A model generated the notes under the pieces. That model worked only from the letters and a program-made list of their open reading frames with translations, was not told the DNA's origin and ran no database searches. The position numbers were made by a program, and so were the translations under genes. This document shows, in pieces, positions 57,088 through 64,000 of a DNA stretch of 64,000 bases. Position 1 is the first letter of the stretch. Each line of letters opens with the position of its first letter. This stretch comes from Streptomyces reniochalinae. GTDB lineage: Bacteria > Actinomycetota > Actinomycetes > Streptomycetales > Streptomycetaceae. The stretch spans positions 1 through 64,000 of the forward strand of contig NZ_QOIM01000052.1 of assembly GCF_003323735.1 (NCBI RefSeq), given 5' to 3'.

Positions 57088-57926
57088 CCGCGTGAACGCA
57101 GCCCTTCGAGCAGGATGTCGAGGAGTCGGGTGGAGGCCGCTGCCTGGTGGGCGGCGTCAGGCAGTGAGGGCGCGGCCGTCGCTATCACGAGCAGTACGTC
57201 GCCGACCGTCACGTCCGGCCTGAGCTCGCCGGCCTCCCGGGCTCGCTCGACCAACTGGCCGACGACCTGGAGAAGCTCGACCGCGCCCGGGTCGTCCTCC
57301 AACCCTTCGTAGCCCCCCTCCTGGGCCACGGCAGCGGACGTGGTGTGCTCCACAAGCCGCAGGTCCGGCGGTGTGCTTCCGTCCAGCCGTGCGTCCTCGG
57401 CGAACTCGGCCGGGGCCGGCGGGCGCTGCGCCGGCACGCGAGGTGAGCTGTCCGTGGCCCAGCCGTCCGCGCGCAGTATCCGTGGCGGCAGCAGCCGTCC
57501 GGCACCGGAGGCGACGGAGGTGCGCAGGAAACGGGAGAGCGCCGACCAGGGCTCGTCCTCCTGGCCCAGCGCCGACCGTGCCTGTTCCGTCAGGCGGGCC
57601 GTCTCCTCCTCGGCGATCCGCCTCACCAGGACGTCCTTGCTGGGGAACCGGCGGTAGACCGTTCCCACCCCGACCCTGGCTCGGCGGGCGACGTCCTCCA
57701 TCGGTGCTCCGTAACCGAGCTCTCCGAAGACCTCGCGGGCCGCGCGCAGCACGTGTTCGAGGTTGCGCTGGGCGTCCACGCGCAGCGGGGCCGTGCGTGG
57801 AGTGGTGGCCGCCTGGGCGACGCCTGAGGAGCTCGCGGCGGCGGTGTTCGTGCTGATCGGGCCTTCCGGCACGGCGGAAACGGCCGCCGCGGTGGCATGA
57901 GACCCGTGCATACCCTGAATGTGCAT
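57078..57926 (-). CDS. atrA: TetR-family regulator, AtrA-like
   Basis: A 282-residue regulator. After a disordered N-terminus (~1-50) the TetR helix-turn-helix spans ~55-100 (LEHVLRAAREVFGELGYGAP, MEDVARRARVGVGTVYRRFP, SKDVLVRRI). The ligand-binding domain follows, with a C-terminal segment SLPDAAHQAAASTRLLDILL. The neighbours (sigma factor, NADH dehydrogenase, SpoIIE-type phosphatase, MFS) and MHIQ start agree with AtrA (SCO4118), which activates actinorhodin and other pathway regulators. ATG 57926 has GGGGGAA upstream, which decides it against a longer frame to 58097. A near-palindrome GAATGTGCATATTC (57917-57930) covers the start codon and could mediate autoregulation. Confidence 0.88.
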   Translation of the reverse strand: MHIQGMHGSHATAAAVSAVPEGPISTNTAAASSSGVAQAATTPRTAPLRVDAQRNLEHVLRAAREVFGELGYGAPMEDVARRARVGVGTVYRRFPSKDVLVRRIAEEETARLTEQARSALGQEDEPWSALSRFLRTSVASGAGRLLPPRILRADGWATDSSPRVPAQRPPAPAEFAEDARLDGSTPPDLRLVEHTTSAAVAQEGGYEGLEDDPGAVELLQVVGQLVERAREAGELRPDVTVGDVLLVIATAAPSLPDAAHQAAASTRLLDILLEGLRSRGTH

Positions 57927-58254
57927 ATTCGTTCCCCCGGTAAATCCCTGTCTCCCCCCGGAGACCCCCGCGTTCGCGGGGACGGGCTGCGACACATTGG
58001 TCCACACGTCGCACCCGCTCTGGGATACGAACATAGTTGAGCCCAGGTCGTGAGAGAAGAGGGCGTCCCCGCGCGGCCTTTTGCCCTTCTCGGCCACGAC
58101 CGCTTTCCGGCCCCCGCCACCGACCCGCGCGCCCCCTCTTCTTCCCCGGTGACCTGCGTGGACGAAATCCTGCGAGAGATCGGGACACTGGTGAGCGCCG
58201 GGCGCACAGCAGTCATACGAATCGTGTGACCTGTGGACAAACGCGGGACTGAGG
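57927..58254. other. Divergent promoter region between atrA-like and NADH dehydrogenase genes
   Basis: The 328 bases separate two divergent genes and contain no supported gene. A perfect DnaA-box sequence TGTGGACAA lies at 58232-58240, 15 bases before the NADH dehydrogenase start. Composition is less GC-rich around 58010-58040 and 58205-58240, where promoters would be expected. Confidence 0.5.
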
Positions 58255-59928
58255 GTGCGTCATGGTCGGGTGACGAAGGCCACGAAGGACTCTGCGGACC
58301 CCACACGCATCCTCGTCGTCGGCGGAGGTTACGTCGGCATGTACACGGCGCTGCGCCTCCAGCAGAAGCTGAAGCACCGGCTCAGCGAGGCGCCGCGCCC
58401 CACGCCTGCCCACTCCGCCCCCGCCCCTGACCCGACGCCGCCTGCCGCTTCCCCGTCACAGCCCCCCTCCCCCTCCCCTTTTCCGTCCGCCCCGGGGGTC
58501 ACCATCACGATCCTCGACCCGGACCCCTATATGACGTACCAGCCGTTCCTGCCGGAGGCCGCCGCGGGTTCCATCTCGCCGCGTCATGTCGTCGTCCCCC
58601 TGCGCCGCGTCCTGCCGCGCTGTCAGGTCATCGTCGGTGAGGCCCGCAGCATCGACCACGAGCGCCGGGTCGTGCACATCACCACCCTCGCCACCACGGA
58701 GGCCGACGCGGCACGCGCCGCCCGGCCGGGCCAGGATCCCCGCCGCGAGCCGACCACCCTCGAACTCCCCTACACCGAACTGGTGCTGGCACCCGGCTCG
58801 GTCTCCCGGACTCTCCCGGTGCCGGGTCTGGCCGAGCACGGCATCGGGTTCAAGACGGTCGAGGAGGCCATCGGGCTGCGCAACCACGTGCTCGAACAGC
58901 TCGACATCGCCTCCTCCACCCGCGACCCGGGAGTCCGCGACGCGGCCCTCACCTTCGTCTTCGTCGGCGGCGGTTACGCGGGGGTGGAGGCGCTGGCGGA
59001 GCTGGAGGACATGGCCCGGTACGCCTGTCGCTACTACCACAACATCGAGGCCGACGACCTGCGCTTCCTCCTGGTGGAGGCCAGTGACCGCATCCTGCCG
59101 GAGGTGGGTGAGGAGATGGGCGGTTACGCGCTGCGCGAGCTGCGCGCCAGGAACATCGACGTCCGCCTCGGCACGCGCCTCGACTCCTGCGAGCGGCGCG
59201 TCGCCACTCTCAGCGACGGATCCCGCCATCCCACGCGCACCTTGGTGTGGACGGCGGGCGTCAAACCGCACCCTCTTCTGGCGCGTACGGGCCTGCCCCT
59301 CACCCCCCGCGGCAGGCTCAGGTGCGAGACGACCCTCCGCGTCACCGGCACGGAGCACGCCTGGGCGGCAGGCGACGCGGCAGCCGTACCCGACCTGACG
59401 GCGATGGACGAGGCCCACGGGACGGCGCACAAGCACGCGGCCGGCGGGGCGCGCGACGAGACCGGGGAGAGGGCGCACAACGACGCCGCCAGCAGAGCGC
59501 GGACCGGTGGCGGGGCAGGCGCGCCACACGCCGGAGGAGACGGTGCCGAACCGCCCCTGTGCGCTCCGAACGCCCAGCACGCCGTACGCCAGGCACGCTG
59601 CCTCGCCGACAACGTCGCCGCAGTGCTCCAAGGGGCGGAGCCCACTCCTTACCGGCACGCGTACGCCGGCTCCGTCGCCTCCCTCGGACTGCACAAGGGC
59701 GTCGCGCACGTGTACGGACGGAAGTTCAAGGGCTACCCTGCCTGGTTCATGCACCGCGCGTACCACCTCAGCCGCGTGCCGACCTTCAACAGAAAGGCCC
59801 GCGTGCTGGCCGAATGGGTGCTCTCCGGGCTGTTCAAACGGGAGATCGTCTCGTTGGGCTCCCTGGAGCACCCGCGCGCCGAGTTCGAGATGGCGGCAGG
59901 CACCGTACGGCGTCCCGACAAGGACTGA
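58255..59928 (+). CDS. ndh: Type II NADH dehydrogenase (FAD-dependent)
   Basis: A 557-residue single-chain NDH-2 that passes electrons from NADH to menaquinone at the inner membrane face without pumping protons. The FAD motif is ILVVGGGYVGMYTALRL (~19-35), the NADH motif FVFVGGGYAGVEALAELED (~237-255) and the second FAD block HAWAAGDAAAVPD (~362-374). A C-terminal amphipathic region (YPAWFMHRAYHLSRVPTFNR) suits membrane binding. Two low-complexity insertions (~45-80 Pro/Ser and ~380-430 Ala/Gly) make it longer than the usual ~430. GTG 58255 or GTG 58270 could start it; neither has a strong ribosome site. Confidence 0.88.
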   Translation: MRHGRVTKATKDSADPTRILVVGGGYVGMYTALRLQQKLKHRLSEAPRPTPAHSAPAPDPTPPAASPSQPPSPSPFPSAPGVTITILDPDPYMTYQPFLPEAAAGSISPRHVVVPLRRVLPRCQVIVGEARSIDHERRVVHITTLATTEADAARAARPGQDPRREPTTLELPYTELVLAPGSVSRTLPVPGLAEHGIGFKTVEEAIGLRNHVLEQLDIASSTRDPGVRDAALTFVFVGGGYAGVEALAELEDMARYACRYYHNIEADDLRFLLVEASDRILPEVGEEMGGYALRELRARNIDVRLGTRLDSCERRVATLSDGSRHPTRTLVWTAGVKPHPLLARTGLPLTPRGRLRCETTLRVTGTEHAWAAGDAAAVPDLTAMDEAHGTAHKHAAGGARDETGERAHNDAASRARTGGGAGAPHAGGDGAEPPLCAPNAQHAVRQARCLADNVAAVLQGAEPTPYRHAYAGSVASLGLHKGVAHVYGRKFKGYPAWFMHRAYHLSRVPTFNRKARVLAEWVLSGLFKREIVSLGSLEHPRAEFEMAAGTVRRPDKD

Positions 59929-60170
59929 CCTCGCCGGGAGAGACCGACAGCACCGCCAGGAACGGGAGCACCAGCAGGACCGGGAGCCCCCAAGGCACCG
60001 GGCCGCCGCGTCGCAAGTGGCCGCCGCCCGGCGGCGTCTGACGGATGTCGGCGCGGTGCGCCACACTGGACGTGTGACCATGGGTGGGCTCGCGTCTGCG
60101 AAGAGTGATCCCTGAGCGACCCCCGAGCGACCCGAGCGAACACCGCGAACCACATGAGGAATCGGACGAC

Positions 60171-62366
60171 GTGAACTTCACGCGCTGGAGCGCCCGACTG
60201 CCCGGCACACAGCGGCGGACCGCCGCCGCCCAGGCCGCGATAAAGGCGCGAGCGCAGTCGTCCGGCCCCGCTCACGCCGACCGTTCCGAGGGCGAGGGCC
60301 ACGGCGACGAGAGCTCCGGTACGTCCGGAGGGACGGCCCGAGACGCCGGAGGGGCGGGTGGAGAAGAGGGCGGTGTGCGAGGATCCCGCAGCGACCCGGA
60401 GCCGGGCCTCCGCCCCGACGCGCGTACGGGCGGGTACGCCGGCGCCCACGTGGCCACGCAACCGCCGCCGACGGACACGGAGCCGTATCCCCAGGACACG
60501 AGCCCACCACCGGAAAGCGACGCCCGTGCGGACGTGACCGCGCGTGCGCGTGGGGGCGCGGAAGAGCCCACGGGGCCGGATACGCAGCCGCCCCCGGAGC
60601 CGCGGGCGGAGACACCCACCGTCCCCGGCGCCCGCGGCCGCCCCCGCTCCGAGACGGACCCGCCCCCCGCGAAGGGGGACGCAGGGACGCCGAAAACCGG
60701 GGGCTCTGGCGGCGCACGGGCGCCACGCCAGCGTGGTGGCATCGACGCGCTGCCTGTGCACGATTTGCTGGGCCAGGTTCCCGCGTTGGCCGCGATCGTC
60801 CACGGGCCGGAGCACCGCATCGCCTTCGTCAACGACGCCTACACCCGCGTCTTCGGCCCACGCCCGACCGGAGCAGCGGCGCGCGAGGCGCTGCCCGAGC
60901 TGGTGGAGCTCGGACTGCTCCCGCTGATGGACCAGGTGCGGCGCAGTGGTACGCCCCGTACGGTCAAGTCCCGCAGGGTCCAGCAGCGTCAGACGGGGAC
61001 GACGTCCGGCGTCCCGGCGGGAAGCTCCGGCGCGCCACAGGCAGGCGTGGCCGGCCCGAAGGGAGCCGCGGAAGGTGGCGCCAGTGGCGCCAAGGGAGCC
61101 ACGCGCCCGGAACCCAGGCGCCGTACGGGCCACTACTACACGTTCACCTGCACGCCCATCACCACCTCGGACGACAGCGGGGTGCTCATCTTCGCCGCAG
61201 AGGTGACCGACCAGGTCGAGGCCGTCGAACGGCTGCGCGCCAGCGAGCGCCGGCAGCGGGAGGCTGCCGTCACCCTCCAGCGGAGCCTGCTGCCCCAGGA
61301 GCTCGAACAGCCCGACGACCTGCGGGTGGCGGCCACGTACCAGCCGGGCGGCACGGACGCCGCCGTCGGGGGTGACTGGTACGACGTGATCACGTTGGGC
61401 GCCGGCCGCACCGCGCTCGTCATCGGCGACGTCATGGGGCGCGGTGTCAGGGCCGCCGCCGTCATGGGCCAGCTCCGTACGGCTGTGCGGGCCTATGCGC
61501 GGTTGGACCTGCCGCCGCACGAGGTGCTGCAACTCCTCGACGAACTCGCCGCCGAGATCGACGCCACCCAGATCGCCACCTGCGTCTACGCGGTCCACGA
61601 CCCCAGCGAGGGCCACCTCAGCTACGCGTCAGCCGGCCACGTGCCCGTCCTCGTGCGCGATGCCGACGGCACCGTCCGACCCGCCACCGACCACACGGGG
61701 CCGCCCCTGGGCACCGGTGGCTGGCTGCACACCTCCGGGAGCGTCCCGCTGCCGCCGGGCGCGGCCGCCGTTCTCTACACCGACGGCCTGATCGAACGCC
61801 GTGACGCCGACATCGACGAGGGCGTGGCGGCGCTGGAAGCCGCGTTCGCCGGCGCGACCGGCTCTCCCGACATCGTCTGCGACCGTCTGCTGCGCGCCCT
61901 GGGCATCACCGAGGACCACGACGACGACGTGGCCGTCCTCGTCTGCCAGCACCCCGAGCGCACCGGTACGGACGCCGAGCTGTTCCACAACGCGGCGCTC
62001 GACCTGCTCGGCGGAACGGAGGCCGCCCCGCGCGCCCGCGCCTTCGCCTCCGGCGTGCTGGCTTCCTGGCGTTTCCCGGTGGAGCTCCGGGACCTGGGTG
62101 TGCTGGCCGCCAGCGAACTCGTCGCCAACTCCCTCCAGCACGGCACCCCGCCGATGCGGCTGCGGCTCCGCCGTACGGACCGCCGTCTGATCGTCGAGGT
62201 CACTGACGGCGACGATCACCTGCCCCGGCGCCGCCGCGCCGAACCGGGCGACGAGTCGGGACGGGGAATCTCGATCGTCGCGACGATCGCGTCCTCGTGG
62301 GGATGCCGCAGGACGCCCGGGGGCGGCAAGTCGGTGTGGTGCGAATTCGCTCTTCCGAGCGCGTAA
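60171..62366 (+). CDS. PAS-SpoIIE-HATPase multidomain phosphatase/kinase
   Basis: A 731-residue cytoplasmic regulator. A conserved N-terminus (MNFTRWSARLPGTQRRTAAA) leads to a ~160-residue disordered region, a PAS-like sensor (~195-345, interrupted by Ala/Gly insertions: VPALAAIVHGPEHRIAFVND, ITTSDDSGVLIFAAEVTDQV), the PP2C/SpoIIE domain (~360-590: AVGGDWYDVITLGAGRTALV, IGDVMGRGVRAAAVMGQLR, VLYTDGLIERRD, HDDDVAVLVCQHP) and an RsbW-type HATPase (~625-725: LAASELVANSLQHGTPP, GRGISIVATIASSWG). It can both dephosphorylate and phosphorylate sigma-pathway proteins in principle. GTG 60171 fits the conserved start. It is followed by a shared terminator and the convergent MFS gene. Confidence 0.88.
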   Translation: MNFTRWSARLPGTQRRTAAAQAAIKARAQSSGPAHADRSEGEGHGDESSGTSGGTARDAGGAGGEEGGVRGSRSDPEPGLRPDARTGGYAGAHVATQPPPTDTEPYPQDTSPPPESDARADVTARARGGAEEPTGPDTQPPPEPRAETPTVPGARGRPRSETDPPPAKGDAGTPKTGGSGGARAPRQRGGIDALPVHDLLGQVPALAAIVHGPEHRIAFVNDAYTRVFGPRPTGAAAREALPELVELGLLPLMDQVRRSGTPRTVKSRRVQQRQTGTTSGVPAGSSGAPQAGVAGPKGAAEGGASGAKGATRPEPRRRTGHYYTFTCTPITTSDDSGVLIFAAEVTDQVEAVERLRASERRQREAAVTLQRSLLPQELEQPDDLRVAATYQPGGTDAAVGGDWYDVITLGAGRTALVIGDVMGRGVRAAAVMGQLRTAVRAYARLDLPPHEVLQLLDELAAEIDATQIATCVYAVHDPSEGHLSYASAGHVPVLVRDADGTVRPATDHTGPPLGTGGWLHTSGSVPLPPGAAAVLYTDGLIERRDADIDEGVAALEAAFAGATGSPDIVCDRLLRALGITEDHDDDVAVLVCQHPERTGTDAELFHNAALDLLGGTEAAPRARAFASGVLASWRFPVELRDLGVLAASELVANSLQHGTPPMRLRLRRTDRRLIVEVTDGDDHLPRRRRAEPGDESGRGISIVATIASSWGCRRTPGGGKSVWCEFALPSA

Positions 62367-62382
62367 CCGGCCCGGAACGGGT

Positions 62383-62411
62383 CCCGCCCCCTCCGGTGGG
62401 GAAGGGGCGGG
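62383..62411. terminator. Bidirectional hairpin between convergent phosphatase and MFS genes
   Basis: CCCGCCCC (62383-62390) pairs with GGGGCGGG (62404-62411) across a 13-base loop, between the two stop codons. Confidence 0.6.
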
Positions 62412-62465
62412 TCACACGGCCGGGCAGCGGTATGACGGCCGGGCGGACAGCCGCCCGGGGCGCGG

Positions 62466-63935
62466 TCACACGGCGCCGGCCACCCGCTCACCCGTGCCGC
62501 CGGACGGCACCGCGCCGCAGACCGCCACAGCGTCCTGAGACAGCACGGCGCTCTCGGACAGCGCGCCACTTCCCGACCGCACTGCGGGCTCGGGCGACAG
62601 GGCGCCCTGCGCCGACGTCTCGGCCGCACTCTCCGGCACCTCCACGCCGCTGCCGGAGGGAGAGCCGCCGCGCGCGACGACGACCGACCCCGGCCGGTCG
62701 ACCCGCTCGGGCAGCCTCCGGCCCAGCAGGAGGGCGAGTCCGACGACGGCGAGGCAGCACAGCACCAGCATGACGATGTACGACGACCACGCGCCGGCCG
62801 CGGCGATCGCCCCGCCCACGGCGGGCCCGACGGCGAGAGCGAGCTGCTTGACCAGGGCGAAAGCCGAGTTGTACTGGCCCACGAGCCGAGCGGGCGCCAG
62901 GTCGGCGACCATCGGGGCGACCGTCGGCGAGAGCATCGTCTCTCCGACGCCGAACAGCGCGTACGTACCGATGAGGAGCGCGGTCGCCACCGCCTGCGCC
63001 CCGTGCACGAGCCCGGACGCCCCCGCGGCCAACCACGCGACGGTCCAGATGGCGCCCACCAGGGCGACCACCCGGCTGCGCCTGCGCCCGTCCACCAGCC
63101 GCAGGACGACGAACTGCGCGAGCACGATCATCGCCGTGTTCGCCGCCAACGCCGTCCCCAGCGTCGCGGTGGAGATGTGGGTGACCTCGACGGCGTACGC
63201 GGACAGCCCCGACTCGAACTGGCCGTAGCACGCGAAGAAGATCACGAAGCCCAGGACGCCGAGCAGCACCATCGGACGGTCGCGCAGGAGCACGCCCCAC
63301 CCGGAGCCCCGCGCGGCACCGGATGCCGCACCCGCGCCGGAGCCGGCTGCCGCCTCGACGGGCCGCGCCACCCTGACCGTCACCAGGACGGCGAGCAGGA
63401 CGAGGAACATCGTCGCCTCGATGGAGAACAGCAGGGTGAAGCTCGCCGGGTCGTGCTCGTTCACGAGCATGCCGCCGAACAACCCGCCGACGCCCAGCCC
63501 GAGGTTGTTGAGGAAGAACTGGGTGGCGAAGGCCCGTGACCGCGTGCCCGGCGTCGAGCACCAGACGATCATCGTCGCGAGCGCCGGCTGGAGTACGGCG
63601 ATGCCGGCGCCCATCACGGCCGAGGCGGCCAGCACGGCGGGCGCGGTGGTCGACAACCCGAATCCCAGGGCACCGAGGGCGGCCGAGACCGCGCCGATGA
63701 CGACCACGACGAGCGGTCCGCTCCGGTCGATCACGCGGCCCGTGAAGGGCAGCACGAGCAGCGCGGCCGCGGCGAACGCGGCGAGCACCGCACCCGCGGT
63801 GCCGTCACCGAGATCGCGCACCCGCGCGACGTACACGAAGAGGAACGGCACCGTGAAGCCGTTGCCGAAAGCTGCCAGCGCGTTACCGAGCTGGATCCGC
63901 CGCAGCGCGGCGGCCATCGCCGTGGTCACACTCAC
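62466..63935 (-). CDS. Major facilitator superfamily transporter
   Basis: A 489-residue membrane protein with 12 predicted helices in two bundles. The family loop between helices 2 and 3 reads LPFTGRVIDRSGPLVVVVIG (~58-77), and helix 5 contains GMLVNEHDPASF nearby. The cytoplasmic loop between bundles is Ala/Gly-rich (~200-215), and the C-terminal ~75 residues are soluble and low-complexity. It looks like a drug or metabolite exporter, substrate unknown. It starts at GTG 63935, with GTG 63929 as alternative. The remaining 65 bases to the window edge should hold the promoter. Confidence 0.87.
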   Translation of the reverse strand: MSVTTAMAAALRRIQLGNALAAFGNGFTVPFLFVYVARVRDLGDGTAGAVLAAFAAAALLVLPFTGRVIDRSGPLVVVVIGAVSAALGALGFGLSTTAPAVLAASAVMGAGIAVLQPALATMIVWCSTPGTRSRAFATQFFLNNLGLGVGGLFGGMLVNEHDPASFTLLFSIEATMFLVLLAVLVTVRVARPVEAAAGSGAGAASGAARGSGWGVLLRDRPMVLLGVLGFVIFFACYGQFESGLSAYAVEVTHISTATLGTALAANTAMIVLAQFVVLRLVDGRRRSRVVALVGAIWTVAWLAAGASGLVHGAQAVATALLIGTYALFGVGETMLSPTVAPMVADLAPARLVGQYNSAFALVKQLALAVGPAVGGAIAAAGAWSSYIVMLVLCCLAVVGLALLLGRRLPERVDRPGSVVVARGGSPSGSGVEVPESAAETSAQGALSPEPAVRSGSGALSESAVLSQDAVAVCGAVPSGGTGERVAGAV

Positions 63936-64000
63936 CTGCCTAGATCAAGAAGAGGGGATGGAGGGGAGGAGGGGCGTCGAGCCCCAGAGTTCGAAGCTAA

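Noticed and set aside
59733..61616. 627-codon minus-strand frame opposite ndh and the SpoIIE gene
   Set aside because: It crosses two sense genes with clear domains and shows no protein-like sequence.

Overview
The window is high-GC actinobacterial DNA, very probably a Streptomyces chromosome. The evidence is strongly G/C-biased third codon positions, frequent GTG starts, four-base start/stop overlaps, an AfsR-type regulator, an AtrA-like TetR regulator, SpoIIE-type phosphatases and a c-di-AMP riboswitch in front of a cell-wall hydrolase. From memory (not checked), the gene order from about 43 kb to the end resembles the S. coelicolor SCO4111-SCO4121 region, and 5.2-9.5 kb resembles the area around upp.

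Region 1 (1-5219) is the right-hand end of an integrated element. It holds the tail of an unidentified gene, a small hypothetical gene with a probable N-terminal frameshift, a DnaB-N/DUF3987 replication-type protein, a cluster of TTTCTGCGG repeats, an excisionase, a tyrosine integrase and a small membrane protein. It abuts the 3' end of tRNA-Ser(CGA), the likely attachment site. The other end lies outside the window.

Region 2 (5.2-19.2 kb) is mostly chromosomal housekeeping. It contains tadA and its associated protein, upp, a LytR-C membrane protein, a decayed M28 aminopeptidase pseudogene next to a perfect palindrome with two DnaA-box sequences, a DedA protein with a collagen-like tail, a CPA2 cation/proton antiporter, a tctCBA carboxylate uptake operon, a STAS protein, and a coupled cupin/SDR pair.

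Region 3 (19.2-28.7 kb) is a compact cluster. It has a large GT-C-like membrane protein, a membrane-anchored molybdopterin oxidoreductase coupled to a membrane protein, a methyltransferase, a DUF2064 protein and a GT2 glycosyltransferase in an overlapping operon, a two-component system, and an NAD-dependent epimerase. Together they look like an envelope glycan or glycolipid system.

Region 4 (28.7-38.7 kb) holds an alpha/beta hydrolase, a truncated NAD(P)-binding gene beside its probable ECF41 sigma factor, a second ECF sigma factor divergent from a receptor Ser/Thr kinase, a DUF4232 lipoprotein, a PP2C phosphatase, and an M23 peptidase behind a ydaO/c-di-AMP riboswitch.

Region 5 (38.8-45.4 kb) has an aldo/keto reductase, a lower-GC two-gene island (Nudix hydrolase plus SRA-HNH modification-dependent endonuclease, the best defence candidate here), a PrsW protease, trmB and lhgO.

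Region 6 (45.7-64 kb) is a development and regulation block. It contains a sporulation-associated HTH/TPR regulator, an asparagine-synthase-like protein with a degenerate PPi loop, a 1346-residue AfsR-family regulator, an ECF sigma factor with a built-in zinc-binding domain, an AtrA-like TetR regulator, a type II NADH dehydrogenase, a PAS-SpoIIE-HATPase phosphatase and an MFS transporter. Two convergent gene pairs overlap in their coding ends (22918-23053 and 54696-54912).
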